Source: CAZYFH01 sp965249175 (GTDB lineage: Bacteria > Acidobacteriota > Vicinamibacteria > Vicinamibacterales > UBA8438). From it: a stretch of DNA of 64,000 nt. Every line of letters begins with the position of its first letter. Position 1 is the stretch's first letter. The stretch is from the NCBI GenBank assembly GCA_965249175.1, contig OZ252227.1, positions 4,216,001 to 4,280,000 of the forward strand, given 5' to 3'. A program made the translations under genes and the position numbers. This document shows positions 1 through 8,450 of the stretch, one piece after another. The notes below the pieces were generated by a model. That model saw nothing but the letters and a program-made list of their open reading frames with translations. It was not told the DNA's origin and did no database searches.

Positions 1-1215
1 TGGAGGTCGTCGACGCGCTCCTGGCCGGGGGCGCGGACGTCAACGCGGAGACGGCAGAAACCGCGAGCACGGCGTTGATGTGGGCGGTGGCGGAACCCCA
101 TCCGGACGTCGTGAAGGCGCTCCTCGACGCAAGCGCCACTCCTCACACCTCGACGGCCAAAGGGTTAACGCCGCTCCTGTTCGCGGCCCGCAACGGCGAC
201 ATCGAGATGGCGAAGACTCTGATCGCCGCCGGTGTCGACGTGAACGAGACCGGCGTCGACGGTACGCATGCGCTGCCGTATGCGATCGTGGCCGGTCACG
301 ACGCCTTCGCGCTGTTCTTGCTCGATGCGGGCGCCGATCCGAACAGCACGATGAGTGGGGTGGGCGCGCTGCATGCGGCAGTTGGCCGCGTCGACACCTG
401 GTTGGGCGACTGGTATCGGCGTCACGGCCGGGGCGGGCTATTTGCGCGGTTTGGCCGGAGCGGCCTCGCGCCGGACCGGCGGCTCCCGCTCGTGAAGGCG
501 CTGCTGGCGCACGGGGCGGACGTGAACGCGCGCATCGCGACGTCGGCCATGCTGATGAGCTACATCGGCTACCCGAGAAAGGGGGCGTTCGAGCCGTTCG
601 CGTGCGGCACGGGCGACCTCCGTGGGGCCACGCCGCTGTGGGTCGCGGCGTACTCGGCGAACGCGCGAGTGCGACGCATTCGCCCAGACAACGTTGGTAG
701 CGAGCCTTCAGGCGAGGGCATGACCCGCGCGAGCTCCGAGATCATCCGCGCGCTCTTGGGAGGCCGGCGCGGACCAGCACGTGACGACCGATGACGGGAC
801 GACGCCGTTCATGGTCGCGGCCGGGCTCGGCCGCTCGACGTATACGCCACGGGAGCCACGCGGTGTCCGGTCGCAAGGCGCCGAGCAGGCCGTCGAGATC
901 TTGCTCGACGCAGGGGCCGACATCAACGCGATCAACGAGGCCGACTTCACGGCGCTGCATGGTGCCGCGTTTCGCGGGCTGAACGAGGTCCTCACCTATC
1001 TGGTGGAGCACGGCGCCGAGATCGACGCGCGAGACTTCCGCGGCCGCACCGCTTATCGGATGGCAGAGGGATCCAAGCAGTCGTTCCAGTTCCAGAGCTG
1101 GCCGGAAACGGCCGCCCTGTTGGAGGAGCTCGGCGCCAACACCCGGCTGGGCATCCCGGGCACGCTCCAGGAGCGTCTCCGCGACGTCCCCGATGCGGCG
1201 CAGCAACAGCCCTGA
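1..1215 (+). pseudogene. Ankyrin-repeat protein, 5' truncated by the window and frameshifted
   Basis: The reading frame is open from the window edge (phase: codons begin at base 3) and encodes ankyrin repeats such as VVKALLDASATPH, MAKTLIAAGVDVNE and VKALLAHGADVNA. It stops at 794. A second frame, 781-1215, carries on the same protein with EILLDAGADINAI and LTYLVEHGAEIDARD. The join is visible: around 751-770 the run cgctcttgggagg has one G more than is needed to read ALLEAGADQHV straight through. I infer one gene broken by a +1 insertion at 758-760. Ankyrin repeats mediate protein binding; the partner cannot be seen. The true N-terminus lies upstream of the window. It could equally be a homopolymer error in the assembly. 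Confidence 0.8.
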
Positions 1216-1376
1216 CGCCGGGAGTTCGTGCCCCCGTACGCGTCAGACGGGCCCCTACTCGTCGGCCGGGTCCGCCCCATCCGCCGGTCGCGGTGGGCGG
1301 GACCGAAGGACATCCCCGAGTTCAAGGCCCTGATGCTGCGTGAGACAGGGCAGATCGCGACAGCGCCACAACCGGC

Positions 1377-1544
1377 CTGGTCGTTGCACACATCTACTTC
1401 GCGCTTCGGCCCGACCACTAGTGGCTGACGAAAGCGATGATCTTCGGTCGGATCACGCGCCGGCAGTTCTTCCTGCACAACGAGCCCAACCGATGGCGGG
1501 TGTCAAACGACAGGCCGTGGGAAGTCGGTCAGTTCTCGGTGTGA
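1377..1544 (+). pseudogene. Remnant of the C-terminus of a b-type cytochrome
   Basis: Between the ankyrin gene and the convergent gene at 1529 one frame reads LVVAHIYFALRPDH, a TAG stop at 1419-1421, then WLTKAMIFGRITRRQFF and NEPNRWRV to a stop at 1542-1544. This resembles the last transmembrane helix and tail of the di-haem cytochrome b/formate-dehydrogenase-gamma type. No upstream part of such a gene is present, so I read it as a leftover tail. The rest of 1216-1528 shows nothing recognisable. The assignment rests on motif memory only. Confidence 0.35.
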
Positions 1545-2935
1545 TCTGCGCGGGCTTTCCGTTCCTCGGTGATGCGCGCGTAGTCATCGTCCGTGATGAA
1601 GATGACTTGCTGATTGGCGTGCGCCATCTCGTCCACGGTGCGGGGTCCGTAGCTCACCCATTGCCGCGGGTCCGGGTTGTTCCGGTTCGCGCGCGTGTTG
1701 TCGTGCCACGTCGTGATCTGGATGACCGTGCCCTTCGGTAGCACGGGCGCGTAGTCGGGGTCGTAGATGTAGTTCAGGTGCCAGGTGTTGTCGAACCGAT
1801 CGGCGTAGTTGATCACCTCGCGCTGACCATCCGGGTAGAGCGCCTCCATGAGGAACGACTTTCCGCGGTAGTGCATATGGGGCTGGAAGTTGTGGATGAT
1901 CGCGGGCGCCGGCAGCGCGTAGGTGCCCTGGTGCTGTACGACCGAATTCGGCGGGATCTCAAGGGACCGGGACGCGCCCGCCCCCATACCGACGTACACC
2001 GCGCTGTACTTAGGCGGCGCGTCGTTCGGATAGAGCCACCAGCCGACCTCGAGCTGATCGGTCAGCTCCTCGCCGACCGCGTGGTAATGAATGTCGAACT
2101 CCACGTGGGACCCGGCGCGCACGAGCTTCCCAACGTTGTCCGGATAGATCTCCCCCTGCTTGCCTTGCGCCCACTCCGTAAACAGCTCGCGCACTTCCTC
2201 TGGATCCGTGGCCCGCTTCTGCGCGGCCACCAGTACCGCATCCACGCCCACCTGACCGGCTGCGAGCGCCCGCTCCGCCTCGAGGAGCTCCTCGCCCTTC
2301 GGCTGATGCAGATATGTGGACGCGTGGTGGACGATGCGTCGCCCCTCGCGCGAGGGCCTGGTCTCGGCGGCACGCACCCAGACCGGCTCGGTCAGATTCA
2401 GCTCCGCGCGCGTCCGAAACCAGGCGTCCTGGCCATCGGCCGGCATCGTCCACGGTTGGGACTGGACGATGAGATCCGGCGGCCCGAGCTCATTCTCCAG
2501 CTCGAACCGGTCGCCGGTCGGCCAGACGATCGGAGGCGGCAGCTCGCTCGCGTCGCCCAGCGGCGCGCCGGCATCGACCCACCGCACGATCGTGTCGATC
2601 TGCGCGTCGCTCAGCGACCGGTCATTGATGAAATGCTGGATGCCGACCGTCTTGTCCAGGTGCCACGGGGGCATCTCGCGCGCGGCGACGCGCGCCTTGA
2701 TCGAGCGCGCCCACGGCCGCGTTTCCGCGTAGGTCACGAGCGACATCGGCGCCATGCTCCCGACGCGGTGGCAGGTCTGGCATTTCCGCTGCAGAATCGG
2801 CGCGACGTCCTTGGCGAACGTCACCTCAGCGGTCGCCGTCTGCGCGGCGGCACCCGTTGGTATTGCGAGCAGTGCGCTCAGGAGCAGTCCGCCCCCACCC
2901 CACCGCGGCCAGTGTGCCAACTTCAGATTTGTCAT
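1529..2935 (-). CDS. Secreted c-type cytochrome with copper type II monooxygenase-like C-terminal domain
   Basis: 468 residues with a signal peptide ending near AAAQ (residue 32). A single c-haem site CQTCH lies at residues 52-56, with likely methionine ligands just after it (SMAPMS). The C-terminal half has the histidine clusters DIHYHAVG and QPHMHYRGKSF, typical of the peptidylglycine/dopamine monooxygenase copper-binding fold, and a late WHDNT. The layout (N-terminal haem domain, C-terminal two-copper-like domain) is a known acidobacterial and planctomycete arrangement. It is presumably periplasmic; the substrate is unknown. It stands as a single gene, convergent with the remnant on the other strand. 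The start was chosen because the signal peptide begins directly at this ATG. Confidence 0.8.
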   Translation of the reverse strand: MTNLKLAHWPRWGGGGLLLSALLAIPTGAAAQTATAEVTFAKDVAPILQRKCQTCHRVGSMAPMSLVTYAETRPWARSIKARVAAREMPPWHLDKTVGIQHFINDRSLSDAQIDTIVRWVDAGAPLGDASELPPPIVWPTGDRFELENELGPPDLIVQSQPWTMPADGQDAWFRTRAELNLTEPVWVRAAETRPSREGRRIVHHASTYLHQPKGEELLEAERALAAGQVGVDAVLVAAQKRATDPEEVRELFTEWAQGKQGEIYPDNVGKLVRAGSHVEFDIHYHAVGEELTDQLEVGWWLYPNDAPPKYSAVYVGMGAGASRSLEIPPNSVVQHQGTYALPAPAIIHNFQPHMHYRGKSFLMEALYPDGQREVINYADRFDNTWHLNYIYDPDYAPVLPKGTVIQITTWHDNTRANRNNPDPRQWVSYGPRTVDEMAHANQQVIFITDDDYARITEERKARADHTEN

Positions 2936-2975
2936 CTCCGCTCCTCTGATCGCCAGACGACCCCGCCGTCAGGCT

Positions 2976-3836
2976 TCACCGGTCACCCGCCGCCGTGACG
3001 ATAACCCGCAGGTAGCCGTTCGTCCAGCAACATTGGTTGCTTTGTCGCGACCCGTCGGAGACGAGCACGGACAGCCAGTACTCACCGGCGTCCGCGAAGC
3101 TCGCGCTGGTGCTCGCCTTGCCCGTTTCGATCGGAGGGCTCGACTCGTCGAAACTCACCATCCCGGCTCCGCGAAACTTCCGCCAGGTCACCGTCAGCTC
3201 GGGCTCGTCGCCACTTGCTCCCAACCCATCGTCGCTCACCCACACATCGAGCGCGAGTGGTGTGCCTACGGTTGCCGCCCGTTGGAGGACCGCGCCTGCC
3301 GGTCCGCGGATGTCGTCGTCCGCCGGGTCGAATCGCAGCACCGGCGGTGTGTTGCCCGGGCTGGGACCAGCCGCGGCTCTGAACGGCTCAATCAGATACT
3401 CCTGGTCGAGGTTGACCGGAATCTCGAGCGTCTCGCCTCTGGCCGTCAGCACCCACGCGACCTCGTTCGACGGATCGGCGGGAAGCGTGATCACGAAGAC
3501 GCCCACCTGTCGGCGGGGGAAGAAATACGTCGGCTGCCCCTGATCGGCTGGTCCTGGCTGGATGCGGTTGTCGGGGCCGACCGGAATATGGACCTCTTCC
3601 TCGTAGTTCCGGTTGAAGTACCCGAAGGAGGCGGCAATCCTGCCGTCGGGCTGCTGGTACCAGCCCTCGTACACCGGGGAGACGCTTTGGCCGCTGTCGT
3701 GCCGAATCAGACCGCCGGGCCGGGTAGCCTGCGATGTGGCGCCCAGCCATTGCGTCAGGGCCGCAACGGCAACCGCGACGGCAACCCCAGTCAGACCGGT
3801 GGTTGCAACGCGGCGCTTCCCGAAATCCGAGCCCAT
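2976..3836 (-). CDS. Exported hypothetical protein with Ig/PKD-like C-terminus
   Basis: 286 residues. The N-terminus has a hydrophobic stretch rich in VAVAVAVAAL (residues 18-27) that acts as a signal or anchor. The middle part (YEGWYQQPDGRIAASFGYFN, GVFVITLPAD) is beta-rich. The C-terminal 90 residues (PLALDVWVSDDGLG, ADAGEYWLSVLVSDG) look like an immunoglobulin or PKD-type domain, and a CC pair follows near NQCCWTNG. It lies upstream of the cytochrome/copper gene on the same strand with a 40-bp gap, so co-transcription is plausible and a shared extracytoplasmic role can be guessed. I do not recognise a named family. Confidence 0.7.
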   Translation of the reverse strand: MGSDFGKRRVATTGLTGVAVAVAVAALTQWLGATSQATRPGGLIRHDSGQSVSPVYEGWYQQPDGRIAASFGYFNRNYEEEVHIPVGPDNRIQPGPADQGQPTYFFPRRQVGVFVITLPADPSNEVAWVLTARGETLEIPVNLDQEYLIEPFRAAAGPSPGNTPPVLRFDPADDDIRGPAGAVLQRAATVGTPLALDVWVSDDGLGASGDEPELTVTWRKFRGAGMVSFDESSPPIETGKASTSASFADAGEYWLSVLVSDGSRQSNQCCWTNGYLRVIVTAAGDR

Positions 3837-3992
3837 ATTCGAAGGATCTTCTCACAATCCGGCAGCGGTGTGCACGCCGGTGGTGCGCTTGCTGCGACTT
3901 CCGCATACACTCGGCGCGGTGCGCACGCGTGGGTCACACGCGTGCCGAGAACGCGAGGCTGTCGTGAACCCGAGGAGTCGCGGAGGTGAACC

Positions 3993-4484
3993 GTGAAGCG
4001 CTTGAGCCACCGTCGCATCGCCCTGTCGATCGCCGGCGCCGCCGCCGCCGTCGCGTGCGTCGTCCTGATCAGTGACGTCGCCGCGGCGCAGCCAGCCGAG
4101 GAGACGTGGCCGCCGCAGTTCCCGCGCGAGGGAGCGACAAAGCTCTTCGAGAACGAGCACGTCATTGTCTGGGAGCAGATCGGCCGACCCACGGAACCGT
4201 TCGCGCATCGGCATATCCGCGACATCCTCACGTTTGGCGTGGAAGCCGGCCCCATCGAGGTGCTCGGGCCCGATCTCCAGCCGCGGACTCCGTCGCCCGG
4301 CGGATCGTCGTTCACCGAGCGGCTCTACGCGCGGGGTGACCACACCCTCAGTTACTCGAAGGCGGGGCTGGGACCTCACGTGGAGATGGCTCCCGATCCG
4401 AACAACGTCCCGATCTCGATCTTCGTCGAGATCAAGGGCACGGAGCCGGACGACTGCGCCCAGTGGAGCACGGGGTGCCGGTAG
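3993..4484 (+). CDS. Small secreted cupin-like protein
   Basis: 163 residues with a signal peptide ending at about AAAQ (residue 33). The mature part reads FENEHVIVWEQ, AHRHIRDILTFGVEAGPIEV and SYSKAGLGPHVEM, which fits a single beta-barrel cupin in which the histidines (AHRHI, GPHVE) may hold a metal. The start ATG follows a GGAGGTGAACCG stretch, a good ribosome site. It is divergent from the hypothetical gene at 2976-3836 and 60 bp upstream of the RnfD-like gene. The family assignment is by fold pattern only, and no enzymatic role is evident. Confidence 0.6.
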   Translation: MKRLSHRRIALSIAGAAAAVACVVLISDVAAAQPAEETWPPQFPREGATKLFENEHVIVWEQIGRPTEPFAHRHIRDILTFGVEAGPIEVLGPDLQPRTPSPGGSSFTERLYARGDHTLSYSKAGLGPHVEMAPDPNNVPISIFVEIKGTEPDDCAQWSTGCR

Positions 4485-4543
4485 CGCGCGGTCCGTCGCC
4501 GTTGCCTTGACAGCCGTGGTCGCCGCAGCCACATCATGCCGCG

Positions 4544-6052
4544 ATGAGCCGGCGCTCCGTGGCACTGCCGTTCGCGTTCATCCTCGCGCTCGCGGCGATC
4601 GGCGGCCTCCCCGCCGTTCGAGACAACGCACGCCTGCTGGCGTCCGTCTGGGGCGCGGCCGGCATCCTCGCGCTGTGGCATGCCTGGCTGCTGGCGCGCG
4701 CGCGCCGCAACGGCCGCCGGCTCGCCATGACACGGGATCTCCGGCCGCAGCATTACGTGCAGGCGTGCGCGCAGGGGGCCGTCCTGCTCTACTGGGGGTG
4801 GTACTGGCCGGGGGTCTACGGTGCCGCCCACCTGCTCGCAGCCCAGATCCTGTTCGCCTACGCGTTCGACCTGCTGCTGTCGTGGTCTCGGCGCAACACC
4901 CACACCCTCGGCTTCGGTCCGCTCCCGGTGATCCTGAGCATCAACCTGTTCCTCTGGTTCAAGGCGGACTGGTTCGCCCTGCAATTCCTGCTGATCGCCG
5001 TCGGGCTCGTGGTCAAGGAGCTCGTGCGCTGGGAGAAGGACGGACGCCGCGTCCACATCTTCAATCCATCGTCGTTCCCGCTGGCGCTCTTCTCCCTCGC
5101 CCTCATTGCAACCGGGACGACGGAGCTGACATGGGGACAGCAGATCGCGACGACGCTGAACGACGCGCCGCAGATCTACCTCGTGATTTTTCTCGTGAGC
5201 GTCCCCGGACAGCTGCTGTTCGGCGTGGCGACGATGACGCTGTCGGCGGTCGTCACGACATACCTGTTCGGCTTGCTCTATCTCGCTCTGACGGGCACGT
5301 ACTACTTCGTCGACTCGTACATCCCCATCGCCGTCTTCCTCGGCATGCATCTGCTGGTCACCGATCCCTCGACGTCGCCTCGCCGTGAGCTCGGCCGGAT
5401 CGTGTTCGGCGTGTTGTACGCGCTCACCGTCATCACCCTGTACACCGTGCTCGAGCGTTTCGGGGCGCCGACCTTCTACGACAAGCTGCTGGCCGTGCCG
5501 CTGTTGAATCTAGCGATCAAGCACATCGACCGCGTCGCCGACGGCTGGACGCACTGGTGGGGCCCGGCACCGGCGGACCGATTCGTCGCGATCCTTCGGC
5601 GGCCTGTCGCCACCGTCGGTGTCTGGGCCATGGTCTTCGTCGCGATGAGCGTCGCGCAGGGGGTCGGCGACACGCATCGCGGCCAGTGGGTGACGTTCTG
5701 GTTGTCCGCGTGCGAGGATGACCGGCCGAACGGCTGTCGCCACGCCGCGCGACTCACCTCCGTGTATTGCCGGGACGGATCAGGATGGGCGTGCAACGAG
5801 TACGGCGTCTTGCTCCAGCCGGCGTTGCGCCCCGAGCGTGCCGGGCGCACGTTCCAGCGTGCGTGCGATCTCGGGTTCGCGGCCGGCTGCGATAATGTCG
5901 ACCCGGCGCTGGCGGATCATCCGCGGCGCGCACCGCCCGCCGCCGCCGACTACCGCATCGTGCTCAGGAGGAGGAAGGGGCGCCGGCCGGAGCTCACCCC
6001 GTCCGAGATCCGGCAGCGGGCATGCGCACAAGGATTTCTGGAGAGCTGCTAA
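4544..6052 (+). CDS. RnfD/NqrB-like polytopic membrane protein with Cys-rich C-terminal extension
   Basis: 502 residues. Residues ~1-380 hold about nine or ten transmembrane helices. The signatures HIFNPSSFPLALFSL and VTDPSTSPRRELGRIVFG recall RnfD/NqrB-type subunits, where a TDP-x-TSP motif lies next to a flavin-attachment threonine. After the last helix a soluble tail has regularly spaced cysteines (SACEDDRPNGCRHAARL, CRDGSGWACNEYGVLL, RACDLGFAAGCDNV, RACAQGFLESC). This looks like Sel1/Hcp-type disulfide-linked helical repeats on the periplasmic side. No other Rnf or Nqr subunits are nearby, so a stand-alone redox or sensor role is likelier than a complete pump. Confidence 0.65.
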   Translation: MSRRSVALPFAFILALAAIGGLPAVRDNARLLASVWGAAGILALWHAWLLARARRNGRRLAMTRDLRPQHYVQACAQGAVLLYWGWYWPGVYGAAHLLAAQILFAYAFDLLLSWSRRNTHTLGFGPLPVILSINLFLWFKADWFALQFLLIAVGLVVKELVRWEKDGRRVHIFNPSSFPLALFSLALIATGTTELTWGQQIATTLNDAPQIYLVIFLVSVPGQLLFGVATMTLSAVVTTYLFGLLYLALTGTYYFVDSYIPIAVFLGMHLLVTDPSTSPRRELGRIVFGVLYALTVITLYTVLERFGAPTFYDKLLAVPLLNLAIKHIDRVADGWTHWWGPAPADRFVAILRRPVATVGVWAMVFVAMSVAQGVGDTHRGQWVTFWLSACEDDRPNGCRHAARLTSVYCRDGSGWACNEYGVLLQPALRPERAGRTFQRACDLGFAAGCDNVDPALADHPRRAPPAAADYRIVLRRRKGRRPELTPSEIRQRACAQGFLESC

Positions 6053-6064
6053 GCGGGGCGCGAC

Positions 6065-7315
6065 TCACCGACCCGCGAACACGGCGAGATCGACGGACCG
6101 GGCCATGGCTGCGTAGCCGAGCACGTTCGGGTGAATCCCGTCGCAGTCGAAGATCGGGGTGATGAGGTCGCGGTCGTTCGAGTCCTTGAGCACGGCGTCG
6201 AAGTCGAGCACGGCATCGAGATCCTCGTTCGACCGGATCCAGGCGTTGACCGCGTGACGCTCGGCGTTTCGCGCCGCCCCGAACCCCAGCTCCGGCGGCA
6301 GCCCCCGCGGCACGGGATTCCGCGGAATGATGGTGGTGCCGATCACCGTCAACCCGCGCGCCTTCGCGCGACGAACGACATCATCGAGACCCGTAATCAC
6401 CTGGGCGGCCGTCGCATTGCGGCGGAGGTCGTTGGTTCCGAGAAACAGCACGACGTGTGTGACGCCGGCCAGGCTCAGCACATCGCGGTCCATGCGCTCG
6501 ACGCCCGGCACGCTGCCCACCGGCGGCACACGGATCACGGTGTTCCCGCCGATGCCGGCATTCACCATCGCGAGACGGGCTGTTCCGGCGGCCACGGTCT
6601 GGGCGTCCCGCAAGCGCGTGTAGAGCACGTCTTCCCACCGGTTGTGTCCGTCGATCGTCGCGCACGACCCGTCGGTGATCGAGTCTCCGAACGCCACGAT
6701 GGCGCCGCGGGCCGAAGACGAGTACACCTCGACCGCCGATAGCCAGTGCATCCGCGTCGTGGTGGCGGCGTAGGGTTGGCCGTCGACGTCGCCCGTCTGG
6801 TCCCCCACACTCGCGTCAGTGACATACGACGTCGTCAGGCCGTTGTTGTGGACGCTGCTTCCAACGTTGGAGCCGGGGATGTGCAGGCTGATCGCTAATC
6901 GCTGCTCGGCGCGGACGGCGAGGGTCACCGGATCGCTCACGACATACTCGCCGGCGGGAATGGTCACGGCGTCGGACCCGTCGAAGCGCAGCGGTCGCAC
7001 AGATCCCGCCACCAGCGCCGCGCCACGGGCCTGGTGGCCGATGGTCGCAGCGCCGATCGTCAGCGGCGCCATGCCGAACGTGTTCTCGAGCCTGACGCGG
7101 ACTCGGTCGCCGGCGATGGTCGACCGCGCGATCAAACGGACGCTTGCGTCGGTCATCATCCAGTCGTCTGGTGACGGACCCTGGAGGGACGAGCCCCAGG
7201 CGGTCACCCAGTGCTGGGCGGCCGCCCGGCTGGACTGGCTCGCCACGAGAACGGCGGTCGAGACCACCACGGCCGCCAGCGTCCGTAACGGTCGTGAGTC
7301 AAGGAGATTCTTCAT
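6065..7315 (-). CDS. Secreted SGNH/GDSL-type hydrolase
   Basis: 416 residues from the ATG at 7315, chosen because GAGGGAG precedes it and the signal peptide (…SSRAAAQ) follows; a further ATG ten codons upstream has no ribosome site. It has an N-terminal beta domain, then block I AFGDSITDGSC with the nucleophilic Ser, block II GIGGNTV, block III LFLGTNDLRR, and block V DCDGIHPNVLGY with the catalytic Asp/His. This is the layout of exported lipolytic or carbohydrate esterases. Exact specificity cannot be told. It is convergent with the RnfD-like gene, whose stop lies 12 bp away. Confidence 0.85.
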   Translation of the reverse strand: MKNLLDSRPLRTLAAVVVSTAVLVASQSSRAAAQHWVTAWGSSLQGPSPDDWMMTDASVRLIARSTIAGDRVRVRLENTFGMAPLTIGAATIGHQARGAALVAGSVRPLRFDGSDAVTIPAGEYVVSDPVTLAVRAEQRLAISLHIPGSNVGSSVHNNGLTTSYVTDASVGDQTGDVDGQPYAATTTRMHWLSAVEVYSSSARGAIVAFGDSITDGSCATIDGHNRWEDVLYTRLRDAQTVAAGTARLAMVNAGIGGNTVIRVPPVGSVPGVERMDRDVLSLAGVTHVVLFLGTNDLRRNATAAQVITGLDDVVRRAKARGLTVIGTTIIPRNPVPRGLPPELGFGAARNAERHAVNAWIRSNEDLDAVLDFDAVLKDSNDRDLITPIFDCDGIHPNVLGYAAMARSVDLAVFAGR

Positions 7316-7419
7316 GGCGCCACTCCCTCTTGAGCTACCGATCATGGTGCGCTTCGCAGAAGTCTAGCAGCGCTGTCGCGGTGCTATGATGCCGGCTGTT
7401 CTCGGCGAGGAGGACCGTG

Positions 7420-8427
7420 ATGAAGCGATGCTTTCGAGTAGCCGGCGTGATGTGGGCTGTCGGTGCCATCGTCGTGCTCGCTCCATCGTCGGCCGCCGGA
7501 CAGACGCCGCGCACGCCGTGGGGTGACCCGGACGTCCAGGGTGTCTGGGACTACTGGACATTCACGCCGCTCGAGCGCCCGGACGAGTTCGCCGGCAAGG
7601 ACACGCTGACCGACGAGGAGGCGGCGCTCGTCGGCGAGCGGGGCAGAGCGGCGGCGATCGCGACGGACGCGAACACGCCCCGCGCGGGGAGCACTGGCGC
7701 GTACGGGCAGCAGGTCTGGACGGAGCGCTCGCGGGCCACGGCGCTCAATCAGCCCTCGTTGATCGTCGATCCACCGGACGGCAAGATCCCGCCGCTGACG
7801 GCAGCCGAAACCGCCCGGGTCGCGGCGCATCGCGCGGCCGGGGGCCACCCGGTCCGGTCACGCGCGACCGGCATCGGCGTGGACGGCCCCGAGGATCGCG
7901 GTCTGGCGGAGCGGTGCATCGTCGGTTTCAGCACCGGCCCGCCGATGCTGCCCGGCGGCTACAACAACAACGTGCAGATCTTCCAGGCGCCGGGGTACGT
8001 CGCCCTCGTGATCGAGATGATCCACGACGTGCGGATCGTCCCGCTGGACGGCCGTGCGCATCTGTCATCGGACGTGCGCCAGTGGCTCGGGGACTCACGG
8101 GGGCGTTGGGAGGGCGACACGCTCGTCGTCGAGACGACCAACTTCACCGATCGGGTCGGGAGCTTCAGCACGACCGGCGTGTCGTGGGGGACGGGCGCCA
8201 ATCTGCGTCTCACCGAGCGTTTCACGCGGATCGATGCCGACACGCTGCGATACGAGTTCACCGTCGAGAACCCGTCGGTCTTCACCCGCACGTTCTCCGC
8301 CAACTACCCGATGCAGCGGAGCGACTTGCCGCTGTATGAGTACGCGTGTCACGAGGGGAACTACGGGCTGCACAACATCCTCAGCGGCGCCCGCGCCGCT
8401 GAGGAATCGCTGGTCGACAGCAGATAG
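7420..8427 (+). CDS. Secreted protein of an unnamed paralogous family (copy 1, subgroup A)
   Basis: 335 residues with a signal peptide ending at SSAAGQ. It shares with five other genes of this window (24779, 26306, 27332, 56603, 60318) all or most of these ordered blocks: TPWG-x-PD-x-QG-x-W, TPL-x-RP, LTDEE, SLIVDPPDG, a central Cys (RCIVGFSTGPP), GGYNNN, GRWEGDTLVVETTNFTD, ERFTRIDADTL and YACHEGNY. Subgroup A is marked by the GPP and YNN motifs. I do not know a named domain for it, and the invariant Cys/His residues hint at metal binding or a disulfide. The ATG at 7420 follows GAGGAGG with 6-nt spacing. Confidence 0.75.
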   Translation: MKRCFRVAGVMWAVGAIVVLAPSSAAGQTPRTPWGDPDVQGVWDYWTFTPLERPDEFAGKDTLTDEEAALVGERGRAAAIATDANTPRAGSTGAYGQQVWTERSRATALNQPSLIVDPPDGKIPPLTAAETARVAAHRAAGGHPVRSRATGIGVDGPEDRGLAERCIVGFSTGPPMLPGGYNNNVQIFQAPGYVALVIEMIHDVRIVPLDGRAHLSSDVRQWLGDSRGRWEGDTLVVETTNFTDRVGSFSTTGVSWGTGANLRLTERFTRIDADTLRYEFTVENPSVFTRTFSANYPMQRSDLPLYEYACHEGNYGLHNILSGARAAEESLVDSR

Positions 8428-8450
8428 GCGCGGTCCCGTGCTTCGCGGGC

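Noticed and set aside
1228..1428. 66-codon plus-strand frame after the ankyrin gene
   Set aside because: No ribosome site or recognisable domain; it overlaps the cytochrome b remnant in another frame.
1778..2998. 406-codon open frame on the plus strand
   Set aside because: It is antisense to the cytochrome/copper gene, extremely Arg-rich and without motifs; an artefact of high GC.
4376..5350. 324-codon minus-strand frame opposite the RnfD-like gene
   Set aside because: Composition is Gln/Arg/Asp repeats typical of antisense frames; the plus-strand protein has clear membrane helices.
8428..8450. Bidirectional terminator between convergent genes
   Set aside because: Only a four-pair stem without a T run; not convincing.
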